Source of the DNA: CAZSSM01 sp964609385
GTDB lineage: Bacteria > Planctomycetota > Planctomycetia > Isosphaerales > Isosphaeraceae
DNA length: 26,219 nucleotides
Direction: 5' to 3'
Assembly (NCBI GenBank): GCA_964609385.1
Contig: CAZSSM010000092.1
Coordinates: forward strand, 1 to 26,219
The position numbers and the translations under genes are program-made. Each line of letters begins with the position of its first letter. Within the stretch, counting starts at the first letter, position 1. Below, piece after piece: positions 15,376 to 23,262 of the stretch. The notes beneath the pieces were generated by a model. That model was not told the DNA's origin, searched no databases, and was given only the letters and a program-made list of their open reading frames with translations.

Positions 15376-17634
15376 TCAATCTCGGACGACGAACTCGGCA
15401 GCCTGGTCCCCAACTTGGACGCGGAAGGCGCCCGGCTCGACGATCGGTACGTTTTCGAGGCCGATGAAGCTAAGGGCGTCGTGGTCGAGCGTGAAGGTGA
15501 CCGTCTCGGATTGGCCCGGCTCCAGATCGACCTTCTCGAAGCCGCGAAGTCGGCGGACCGGCGGGGTGATCGAGGCATACAGATCGCTCACGTAGAGCTG
15601 GACGACCTCCTGCCCCGCGACGTCGCCGGTGTTGGTTACCGTGACCTGGACGGTCAGGTCCTCATCGTCGTCGATCGCCTCGGCGCTCAGGGTCAGGTCG
15701 CTGTAGGCGTACTCGGTGTAGCTCAGGCCCGTGCCGAACTCGAACTGGGGCTGGAAGGCCGCCGTGCCGAAGGCCGCGTTGAGCCGTTCGGCATACTTAT
15801 GGTCGTAGACGAACAACGAGTTGACATGCCGAGGATAGGTGAATGGGAGTCGGCCGCTTGGGTTGACGTCGCCGACGAGGACCTCGGCGATCGCTTCGCC
15901 GCCGAAGGTTCCTAGCTGGTAGGCCATCACGATCGCGTCGACCTGATCGGCGATCGGTCGAATGATTCGGGGTCGGTTCTCCATCAGGACCAGGACGATC
16001 GGCGTGTCGGTCTGGGTCAGCGCGCGGGCGAGCCGGATCTGTGCTTGAGGGAGGCTGAGATCTTCGATGTCGCCGGGCTTCTCGGTGGTCGGTTCCTCGC
16101 CGAGGGCGAGCACGACGACGTCAGCTTCGCGCGCTGCGTCGACGGCCGCCCCAATGTCGATGATGCGGTCGCCCTCAACGCCTGGGACGTGGACGATCTG
16201 CGAGGCGCCGAAGCGTCGACGGAGTGATTCGAGCAGCGTCTTGTCGCGGACCTCGTTCGGATAGGCTTCGATGTTTTGACCTTGCCACGTGTACGACCAA
16301 CTTCCGAACAGCATCGGTAGGGAGGTGGCCGCTGGTCCGGTGACGAGGACCTTGCTCTCCTCGGCGATCGGTAGGAGGTCGCCTTCGTTACGGAGCAGCG
16401 TGACCGCCTCGCGAGCGGCGTTGAGCGCGATCTCTTTGGCTTCTTCAGTGCCGACCTTCGAGGCCAACGACATGTTGGGATAGGCGTCGTCGAAGAGACC
16501 GAGTTCGTCCTTGAGCGTGAGGATCCGCCGGACCGACTCGTCGAGCCGCGATTCGGGGATGGTTCCCTCTTCGACCAGCTCGATCAACAGGTCGGCGAAC
16601 GAGAGGGAATACGGGGTCATGCTCATGTCGATGCCGGCCTCGACAGCGATCCGAATCGCCTCCTTCTCGCTAGGCGCGACGCGATGGACGTCGCGGAGCT
16701 TGAGGACGTCCTCCCAGTCGGTGACGACGAGCCCCTCGAAGCCGAGTTCGTCGCGGAGCAGGTCGGTCAGGATCGCGCGGCTGGCGTGGACGGGGACGCC
16801 GTTGATCTCGCCGGAGTTGACCATGATCGTGGCCAGGCCGTCCTCAATCGTAGCGCGGAAGGTGGGCAAGAAGTACTCGCGGAGCTGGCGTTCGGGAATG
16901 TAAGCCGGTGTCCGATCCTTACCCGAGAACGGATAGCTATATCCAAGAAAGTGTTTGCCACAGGCGGCGACGCGGTCGGGTTGGCCGATATCATCGCCCT
17001 GCAAGCCTTCGACGGCAGCGCGTCCCAGGACGGTGGCCAGGTGGACGTCCTCACCGAAGGTCTCGAAGAAGCGGGACCAGAGCGGTTGGCGGCCCAGGTC
17101 GAGTACGGGAGAGAAGTTCCAGGGGATCCCGCTGGCGCGGGCCTCGACAGCGGTGATCCGGTTGGCCTCGCGGACCAGGTCAGCGTTCCAGGTGGCCGCC
17201 AGGGCCAGGTTCTGCGGGAAGACGGTGCCCTCGGTCATGTAGTGGTGCCCGTGAACCGCATCGATCCCGTATAAAACGGGGATCCCCAGCCGGGTTTCCT
17301 TGGTCGCCAGATCCTGGATCGCGGAGATGACCTCGACCCAATGCTCGCGCGTATAGGACGCGTTCCAGACGTTCAGGAGCGACCCGACACCGTAGTCGAC
17401 GACTGCTTGGCGGAGCTTCTCGGGGTCGAGTTCATGCTCGACGCCGGGGGCACCCTCTCGGCTCGAGACGGCCTGGATGGTCAACTGGGTCATCTGGCCG
17501 ACCTTCTCGCGGACGGTCATCTGCTCAAGGAGCGCCTCGATCCGGGCCTCGTCTGCGGAGGCCCAGGGGGCGAGCGTCGCTGCGATCACGATCGTTACCA
17601 GGCCGAATCCCCGCAACTGTCTACGATCCCACAT
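15376..17634 (-). CDS. bglX: Secreted glycoside hydrolase family 3 beta-glucosidase
   Basis: Exo-acting beta-glucosidase or related beta-glycosidase, exported to the periplasm. The 752 residues are close to E. coli BglX (765). It has a signal peptide (hydrophobic 9-24, cut near WASA, about residue 27), then the GH3 barrel with GTVFPQNLALAATWN (136-150), GKHFLGYS (226-233) and the nucleophile motif VVTDWED (D306). The second alpha/beta domain has ALGEEPTTEKPGDIEDL, a region that usually supplies the acid/base Glu, and SGRLPFTYPRH. The C-terminal fibronectin-III-like domain has GTGLSYTEY, GQEVVQLYVSD and RRLRGFEKVDL. The start has AAAGGA seven bases upstream. With the nearby sulfatase it points to extracellular glycan use. 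Natural substrate not decided by sequence. Confidence 0.93.
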   Translation of the reverse strand: MWDRRQLRGFGLVTIVIAATLAPWASADEARIEALLEQMTVREKVGQMTQLTIQAVSSREGAPGVEHELDPEKLRQAVVDYGVGSLLNVWNASYTREHWVEVISAIQDLATKETRLGIPVLYGIDAVHGHHYMTEGTVFPQNLALAATWNADLVREANRITAVEARASGIPWNFSPVLDLGRQPLWSRFFETFGEDVHLATVLGRAAVEGLQGDDIGQPDRVAACGKHFLGYSYPFSGKDRTPAYIPERQLREYFLPTFRATIEDGLATIMVNSGEINGVPVHASRAILTDLLRDELGFEGLVVTDWEDVLKLRDVHRVAPSEKEAIRIAVEAGIDMSMTPYSLSFADLLIELVEEGTIPESRLDESVRRILTLKDELGLFDDAYPNMSLASKVGTEEAKEIALNAAREAVTLLRNEGDLLPIAEESKVLVTGPAATSLPMLFGSWSYTWQGQNIEAYPNEVRDKTLLESLRRRFGASQIVHVPGVEGDRIIDIGAAVDAAREADVVVLALGEEPTTEKPGDIEDLSLPQAQIRLARALTQTDTPIVLVLMENRPRIIRPIADQVDAIVMAYQLGTFGGEAIAEVLVGDVNPSGRLPFTYPRHVNSLFVYDHKYAERLNAAFGTAAFQPQFEFGTGLSYTEYAYSDLTLSAEAIDDDEDLTVQVTVTNTGDVAGQEVVQLYVSDLYASITPPVRRLRGFEKVDLEPGQSETVTFTLDHDALSFIGLENVPIVEPGAFRVQVGDQAAEFVVRD

Positions 17635-18463
17635 CGTTCGATCCTTTCCGGGAGAGATGCCGATCCTTAGTTCAATCCCAATGGGAAAACCTTCGTGATG
17701 ACCCGCCGACGATCCGCCGACGCGCTCATTGATCCAGCCTGTCCGACCCCGACTCCCGATGCAAGGAGGCGGGTCACGGCTCTCGAAAGCGATCCTCCAC
17801 CACTCCTGATGCGTTCTCGTTCGAGGAAGAATGAGGTCTAGTCAATAGGTTTTTTCAAGTTTGTTTGAATAGTAGTAAATCTAGATGAGGCTGTCGCCCG
17901 AAGGCTTGGGGGACCGATCTCCGATCCAGTCCCCTATGTCAATTCATCGATCATGAAACAAGTTACCCATCGAACCGATCGTCCTTCTCCTCCTGATCGC
18001 CCCGAGTGAAGAGCGACGACAGCAACGTCAACCCGATCTTCGCCTCCGACCCAATAGCAGTCAGGCCAGGATATCGCAGAAAGCCCATCTCAAGAAGGCT
18101 TGCAGGTCATAGCACCGACTCTTGAGCAAGACCATGACTTCAAAGAAGAACCTGTAAATATGCCAAGCTTGAGGCTGTGTCCGAAAGGGTTCGTTGGCAC
18201 GTTTTGGTCGAACCGACGGGACTGGCGGGCTTAGGCTCCATCAGTGTCGTTCAACATCGACCCGACGCCATCGTCGTCGCGATCGAGACTGGCCGAGTTG
18301 GAGAAGGAGAATCCGCGCTGGGGTAGGAGGTGCCTCGATGATGTCCTGGATAGCCAACGGGCGATGACTGAAGAGTCGGGGGAAATCCAGACTGATCAGT
18401 GGTCGTTTGCCTGTCGAGTTTTCTGGATACGTCGAAGGTCTCACCAGTACGAGGATCGAAGGT
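17635..18463. other. 829-base region with no convincing gene; locally AT-rich
   Basis: No open frame here has family resemblance or a good start. An AT-rich patch lies at about 17840-17885 and may hold the promoter of the GH3 gene. GAGGCTGT followed by a CCGAA core occurs twice in direct orientation (from 17887 and from 18171), which could be leftover repeat or insertion-sequence ends. One minus-strand frame near 18065-18170 is open for about 40 codons with an aromatic-rich peptide, but it is not recognisable. Confidence 0.45.
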
Positions 18464-19150
18464 ATGAGTGGCTCCGCGAAGTCCGGCCCCTACCGTCCCT
18501 TCCATGCCGACCCGTCGCTTGAGGTCCGGGAGGTCGGCGGCAAGCTCGGGTCGAAGATCGCCTGCTTTCTCAAGTCGGACAAGCGGATCTCCGAGATCGC
18601 GTTTCCCGTCCTGCGACGGTTCAATCCGACCAAGAAGGGGTACGGCCCGTGCGGCTATCGCGACGTCGGGTCGCTGATCGGCCAAGGGCGCGTTGCGATC
18701 TATGAAACCCGACATGATCAGAAGTGGGAGGCGATGTACCACAGCTCGAAGGCTGGCGACAGCTTGGTCCTGACCCCGAGGGTGGCGAACAACCTAAACG
18801 GGCCGAGCGCTTTGGGCTCGATCCTTCACGAGTCGACCCACCTGGTCCAGGATTGGCGGGGCATGCGGATGTCGCTGCTGGAGGCGGAGATCGACGCTCA
18901 CTTCGCCGAAGCGCTGTTCCTGATTCGTGGTGGACACTCCCTGGCCGGGAGCTATCTCAATTTGGAGGCCGCCGCCGAGATCTACAACGACGATTCGGAC
19001 TATCTCAGCTCGCGACGGTTCCGCACGAAGGTCCTGCCGCAGATCGAGGGCGAGGTGATCAACGCCTGCAAGAAGGCCGCTCAGGCCCAGGGCAAATCCT
19101 TCAATCCCAAAGAGTTCCGCCGCAACTTCCGCTGGGACGGTGTGGCTTAG
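18464..19150 (+). CDS. Putative HExxH zinc protease-like protein, 228 residues
   Basis: Unrecognised family with a metallopeptidase signature: ILHESTHLVQDW (120-131) gives HExxH (H122, E123, H126), and LLEAEIDAHFAEALF (138-152) offers Glu140 or Glu142 as a third zinc ligand, the gluzincin-like layout. The N-terminal 100 residues have no known domain. No signal peptide is seen, so the protein is cytoplasmic or exported by a dedicated route. The ATG at 18464 is preferred over an upstream TTG (18407), though the Shine-Dalgarno (GAGG 13 bases away, AAGG nearer) is only fair. Downstream on the same strand is a LysM membrane protein. A structural, non-catalytic role remains possible. Confidence 0.65.
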   Translation: MSGSAKSGPYRPFHADPSLEVREVGGKLGSKIACFLKSDKRISEIAFPVLRRFNPTKKGYGPCGYRDVGSLIGQGRVAIYETRHDQKWEAMYHSSKAGDSLVLTPRVANNLNGPSALGSILHESTHLVQDWRGMRMSLLEAEIDAHFAEALFLIRGGHSLAGSYLNLEAAAEIYNDDSDYLSSRRFRTKVLPQIEGEVINACKKAAQAQGKSFNPKEFRRNFRWDGVA

Positions 19151-19339
19151 ACCGGTCTTATGAGCTTGTTTTGTTGCGAGTGAAGTTTTGAATTCCTGGC
19201 AATTCGTCTTGAAGATTTTCTATCAATCCGCGCGGGGAAAAGGGATTCGGCGAGGATGTCCTCGATGGGGCGGTCCGTCGACGGATCACGGCCCCGCGCG
19301 GAAGAGTTTATGCCTTGAGGATGAGGAGGGAGTAGAGCT

Positions 19340-20536
19340 GTGGGTGGTCCTTTGGTCAAGACATCGAAGAACACGCCTGCGCGGTCGAACCCGTCGCGGT
19401 CGGAGCAGGCTCGTTGGTGGTTGGAAGACTCGCTGCGGCAGTCCGTGCATCAGGCCCGCAAGCAACCGAAGCGCGCGGGGACGAATCTGCTGCGGGTCGG
19501 ATCGTTCCTACTTGGAGTGTCCACCCAGGGCGTCGCGATGCCTCCGGGGCCGATCACCGGCGAACCGGCAGACGGCGGTTCGATCGGCCGGCCGCTCCGC
19601 CAATCGACGCCATCAGGTCCCAACATTCCTGGCTTCCGACTCGGCGATGTCCCGATGAGGGATGTTGACGGGTCGCAACATTCGGTGAAGTACGGGACGT
19701 TCGTGGACGGACATCGAACGATCCAGGATGCGGCGTCCCGGCCCAAGCCGCCGATCATGATGCTCGATCGGAACCTGGTCGTTCGATGGTTGGACCAGAA
19801 CTCCTGGATGAAAAGCATCGATCGGATATTCACACGGATCGGCCGCTCCTACACGCGTTGGCTGCCCATGCGGGCCGTCGGTGGGATCGGCGGGACGGTG
19901 GGGATCCTCTTGATCCCCGGCCTGGCCGAGGCGGCCGAAGCCTATGCGACCGTTGGGGGCGCGACGGGGATCCAGTCGTTCTTCATCGCCCAGCGCGCCC
20001 GACTCGCCTTGGCAGGCCAAGGCGGGCTGGTGGCACTGGCTGGCGTCGGAGGCTATCTGGTCGGGACCTATCTGGATCGCAAGTATGGGTGGAGCGACTT
20101 TATCGCCTACGACCTGACCGGACTCGGGGACCACCTGGCTGCATTGAACGCGCTGAACGGGGGGCGGACGAACGTGCGCGGTGCCCCGCCGTTCCTGCCC
20201 CCGAGACGTTCGATCCGGCTCTTTCAGGAGGTGATCGAGGATCAGGTCGACAACGGGTCCCGGCACGGGGTCGCCGATGGATCTTCGAACTCCAAGCAAA
20301 AGGTCCGCTGGAACGCCAACCATCCGCGCTGCGTGGACCACACGGTCCGGCCTGGCGAGACGCTCCAATCGATCGCGTTGAAATACTACAGCGATCCCAA
20401 GATGTGGCGATGGGTTTACGAGCGGGCCCACGAGGAGATCCGGGAGTCGCTCGGTCCGAACGACCCGCTCACCCCGGGGATCCGGATCACCGTCTATGCA
20501 CCCGATGCGGTTTACGTGACGTGTGTCAGCCCATGA
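19340..20536 (+). CDS. Membrane-associated protein with C-terminal LysM domain, 398 residues
   Basis: The protein starts with a basic, Ser/Lys/Arg-rich N-terminus. It has a Gly/Ala-rich hydrophobic segment at about 179-200 and another at about 222-245, likely membrane-spanning or membrane-inserting, and ends with a LysM-type domain: HTVRPGETLQSIALKYYSDP (334-353) and LTPGIRITVY (364-373). LysM binds peptidoglycan or, in phage-tail and contractile-injection proteins, links tail parts; this LysM, with a YYSDPKMW block, resembles the tail-type form. The start is GTG at 19340, with AGGAGG ten bases upstream. It lies 189 nt after the HExxH gene. No other tail or injection genes are in the window, so that link is only a suggestion. 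Confidence 0.7.
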   Translation: MGGPLVKTSKNTPARSNPSRSEQARWWLEDSLRQSVHQARKQPKRAGTNLLRVGSFLLGVSTQGVAMPPGPITGEPADGGSIGRPLRQSTPSGPNIPGFRLGDVPMRDVDGSQHSVKYGTFVDGHRTIQDAASRPKPPIMMLDRNLVVRWLDQNSWMKSIDRIFTRIGRSYTRWLPMRAVGGIGGTVGILLIPGLAEAAEAYATVGGATGIQSFFIAQRARLALAGQGGLVALAGVGGYLVGTYLDRKYGWSDFIAYDLTGLGDHLAALNALNGGRTNVRGAPPFLPPRRSIRLFQEVIEDQVDNGSRHGVADGSSNSKQKVRWNANHPRCVDHTVRPGETLQSIALKYYSDPKMWRWVYERAHEEIRESLGPNDPLTPGIRITVYAPDAVYVTCVSP

Positions 20537-20661
20537 TGCCAGCTTGGGAGGCGGACCATCGACCCGGACGAGACGGTCTGCGATCATCCAAGAAAGGTGC
20601 TCGGGGCCGCGAAACCGATGGCGACTCAAACTCACGCGTTGTGGATCAGGAGGAACGTCCG

Positions 20662-22101
20662 ATGCTTGGCCCTCTCCCGCAGACCGCCACTTGGGTGATC
20701 GCCGTCGTCCTGCCTTTGTGGTTTGGACCTCCCGACAGGGACCCGTCTCCGTTGCCGCTCGACCGCGACCCGGGTTGGATTGGCCATCGAAACCGTCTCG
20801 TTCCGGACGACGTGCCGATTACCCGACAGAACTTCGGCTATCGCGCCACGAACCTGGCGGGGGGACGAGCCCCGGGCGAGGTCGGAGGTCGAATCGAGCG
20901 GTCGGTCACTCCTACCCGCTACGCCAAGGTTATCCAGCCCAAGGGGCTTGACGATGTCCTGGAGGCCACTGGGACGTTCGTCGTGACCCAGGCCGACGGG
21001 GGTAGCGGTGCGCTCGTGGGTTGGTTCAACCATGCGTCACAGAGTTGGCGAACACCTGATTCGCTCGTGTTTCGAATCGACGGGAACGGTGGCAAGTACT
21101 GGGTCTTCTTCGAATATGGGACCCACCAGGGTTTGACGGGAGGTGGTGTGACCTTCGAGGGCGAACGCTATCAGACGACCACGACCGAACCCTTTCGGGC
21201 CGACGGCACGCCGCACCGTTGGGCGCTCCGGTACGATCCTGAGGCCGTTGATGGCCGGGGCTTGATCACCTTCACCCTGGATGGCGAGGTGCATCGGGCC
21301 CCGCTCCAACCCGGACATCGGCTCGATGGCGCATCCTTCGATCGCTTCGGTTTGCTCAATATGATGGTCGCCGGTGACGGACTGACGATGTATCTCGACG
21401 ATCTCGTCATCGACGGTCGTCCCCAATCCTTTGATGAAGACCCACTCTGGGATGGCGACGGCAACGAGGTTGCCTTTCCGGACCGCGTTCAGCGCCCGTG
21501 GCACGACTTCGGATACACGACGGACCGTCCAATCGATGGGGGTTCCGGATCGATCGGCGGGATCATCTGGCGCGATGAGTTCCCCGCATCCTATGCCGAC
21601 GAAGTCGGTCCGCTCGATCTCGATCAGCCGCTCGAAGCCTCCGGGCGGCTCGTGCTTGACGCTTCGACTGCCGACAGCGGTGCCTACCTCGGTTGGTTCG
21701 ACTCGGGCTCGCGTTCCCCCGATGATCCACCTGAACCCGAAGCGCCGCCCAGGAATATCCTGGCCCTGATGCTGGAAGGTCCCAGTCGGGTGGGGCATTA
21801 CCTCCGGCCCGCATACCGACTCTCCAATGGCGACGGCACGAGGCTCGACGAGGGTCCCGTTATCCGACCCGACGGACAGGTCCACACGTGGACGCTTCGC
21901 TACGATCCCGAAGCGAACGATGGTCGGGGCCGGATCACCGCCTTCGTCGACAATCGGATTCAAACAATCGATCTCCCGGCCGGTCACCGTGAACAGGGGG
22001 CGATCTTCGACCGCTTCGGCCTTTTCAATATTCGTTCCGGAGGGCATTATGTTGAACTGTATATCGATAATTTTGCCTATACGAAAATTCTAGTTCCTTA
22101 G
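20662..22101 (+). CDS. Secreted protein of two tandem copies of one domain of about 205 residues
   Basis: The 479-residue product has an N-terminal hydrophobic stretch (11-22), a probable but weak signal peptide without strong positive charge. Two homologous copies follow: copy 1 at about 53-258 and copy 2 at about 276-479. Both contain a FGY opening, a GG-x-GG-type turn, a YA block, an ALVGWF/AYLGWF strand, LRYDPEAxDGRG followed by IT, GHR then FDRFGL, and a closing YLDDLVI/YIDNFAY strand. The beta-rich, lectin-like pattern resembles concanavalin-type or LamG-like sandwiches, but I do not assign a family. AGGAGGAA lies eight bases before the ATG at 20662, which fixes the start within a much longer open frame. 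It follows the LysM gene by 125 nt. Function unknown; carbohydrate binding is a guess. Confidence 0.7.
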   Translation: MLGPLPQTATWVIAVVLPLWFGPPDRDPSPLPLDRDPGWIGHRNRLVPDDVPITRQNFGYRATNLAGGRAPGEVGGRIERSVTPTRYAKVIQPKGLDDVLEATGTFVVTQADGGSGALVGWFNHASQSWRTPDSLVFRIDGNGGKYWVFFEYGTHQGLTGGGVTFEGERYQTTTTEPFRADGTPHRWALRYDPEAVDGRGLITFTLDGEVHRAPLQPGHRLDGASFDRFGLLNMMVAGDGLTMYLDDLVIDGRPQSFDEDPLWDGDGNEVAFPDRVQRPWHDFGYTTDRPIDGGSGSIGGIIWRDEFPASYADEVGPLDLDQPLEASGRLVLDASTADSGAYLGWFDSGSRSPDDPPEPEAPPRNILALMLEGPSRVGHYLRPAYRLSNGDGTRLDEGPVIRPDGQVHTWTLRYDPEANDGRGRITAFVDNRIQTIDLPAGHREQGAIFDRFGLFNIRSGGHYVELYIDNFAYTKILVP

Positions 22102-22147
22102 GCTGTGAGTCGAAGTCAATCGAGTTCAGTATTGTTGTATTGTTAGG

Positions 22148-22705
22148 TCATTCAGGGTCAAACAAGATCTCCGTTAAGCTGCACTCGAATCCTGGGATGA
22201 TGTCGAGGCCATCGAGCCTTCCGGATTCGTCGATGGTGGTCGATTCTTCTTCGTGGCGGTGGACCGTTGCGGTGCACGAGGCGGGGTCGAGATACCAGAG
22301 CATCGGTGTACCGTGTCGCATGTAGGTGTCGATATTTTTCCGGACTTCGCCGGGCCGCTCGCTAGGGCTACGGACCTCAATGGCGAGGTCGGGGGCGCCG
22401 AGGTAGAAGCCGCCCTCCCGGGGTCCCGGGAGGCGGTCGGCTCGCACGAAGGAGAGGTCGGGGCCGAGCAGGGTATCGGGATCGCGGCTCAGCCAGTAGC
22501 CTGCTTTGGGCCTCAATTTGCCTAGGCGATTGGCCGCAACGAACGCCCCAAGCAACAACGCGAGCCGCATCACGATGTCGGCGTGTTCGTCACCGGTCGG
22601 CATCGATTCCCATACCTCTCCCTCGATGAGTTCGCGTCGGAGGGCGTCATCGGTCATCGCTTTGAGCTGCTCGACTGTGGTTGCCCCTCGAGTTGTCGAT
22701 GCCAT
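22148..22705 (-). CDS. Uma2-family (DUF820) PD-(D/E)XK nuclease-like protein
   Basis: The 185-residue product has the full Uma2 pattern: ELIEGEVWESMP (about 25-36), GDEHADIVMRLALLLGAF, a strand with LLGPDLSFVRADRLP (D and the following strand of the PD-(D/E)XK core) and APDLAIEVRSPSE (catalytic Glu with a Ser in place of the usual Lys neighbourhood). KNIDTYMRHGTPMLWYLDP follows. The family is predicted to be restriction-type nucleases, but activity has rarely been shown and copies are numerous in planctomycetes and cyanobacteria. The ATG at 22705, with AAGG six bases upstream, is preferred to a TTG one codon earlier. It lies 70 nt after the small unknown gene. Confidence 0.85.
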   Translation of the reverse strand: MASTTRGATTVEQLKAMTDDALRRELIEGEVWESMPTGDEHADIVMRLALLLGAFVAANRLGKLRPKAGYWLSRDPDTLLGPDLSFVRADRLPGPREGGFYLGAPDLAIEVRSPSERPGEVRKNIDTYMRHGTPMLWYLDPASCTATVHRHEEESTTIDESGRLDGLDIIPGFECSLTEILFDPE

Positions 22706-22775
22706 CAAAACCTTATGTTAGAAAAAGTAATGATTTGATGGGTGTATAGCGCGATTTTATGTTGAGAGATTTAGG

Positions 22776-23123
22776 TCAGTCGGGACTCCATCGCCATTCT
22801 TGGGTCGGTTGTTCATCGTCCTCTTCGGCATAGCATTCCGCTTTGAACGGGATCTCTGCGGCTCGCAGGATGCCGAGGATCAACGCCCCATTGATCGTGA
22901 CGTCGGTCACCTCGCCGCCCAGGAGCATGCACGGTGGGGACAAGGTGCGAGAGGCATCTTGAAGCTCCAACTCCGCGAAGTCGGACGCGACCTCATAGTC
23001 GGTCCAACTGGATGCCCGAACCGACCAGACTGGTGGCCGGAAGAGCGCGGCGATGCGTCGCGAGGGGCGCGTTGTGAAGAGTGCCGCGGAAAAGTTGTTG
23101 AACCCCGGGGTCACGATCGGCAT
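22776..23123 (-). CDS. Small hypothetical protein, 115 residues
   Basis: Not recognised. The product begins MPIVTPGFNNFSAALF, is mostly hydrophilic with a central mixed region and a hydrophobic segment NGALILGILRAAEI, and ends in an acidic tail with EEDDEQP and a Trp-Arg-Trp-Ser end. An AAGGGA ten bases before the ATG at 23123 supports the start; a longer frame to 23252 would run through the terminator of the upstream gene, so it is rejected. It precedes the Uma2 gene in the same direction and may be co-transcribed. It could be an authentic small gene, but coding support is moderate. Confidence 0.5.
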   Translation of the reverse strand: MPIVTPGFNNFSAALFTTRPSRRIAALFRPPVWSVRASSWTDYEVASDFAELELQDASRTLSPPCMLLGGEVTDVTINGALILGILRAAEIPFKAECYAEEDDEQPTQEWRWSPD

Positions 23124-23191
23124 CGATGCTCGTTCCCTTGCACGATCATGCGTTAGGTAATATTTGTTATTGCATAAGTTCAAGCAAGAAA

Positions 23192-23219
23192 CGGGAGCTC
23201 GCTCATGAGCGAGCTCCCG
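23192..23219 (-). terminator. 28-bp perfect palindrome, terminator of the RTX aspartic-protease gene
   Basis: CGGGAGCTCGCTCA (23192-23205) is followed at once by its exact reverse complement (23206-23219), giving a hairpin with at least a 12-bp GC-rich stem and minimal loop. On the minus strand it lies 43 nt after the stop of the large gene, and the bases that follow are T-rich (TTTCTTGCTTG), as expected of a rho-independent terminator. Confidence 0.8.
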
Positions 23220-23262
23220 GCCTTTGAGACGATCATAAGCACTGCGAGCCACGAGATCGATC

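Noticed and set aside
19613..20635. 340-codon minus-strand open frame opposite the LysM gene
   Set aside because: Shadow frame with Arg/Pro/Asp-rich composition and no recognisable domain; the opposite strand has the LysM domain.
19786..20661. Upstream extension of the duplicated-domain gene across the LysM gene
   Set aside because: The frame is open but overlaps the LysM gene in another frame; a strong AGGAGGAA site and a signal-like N-terminus place the start at 20662.
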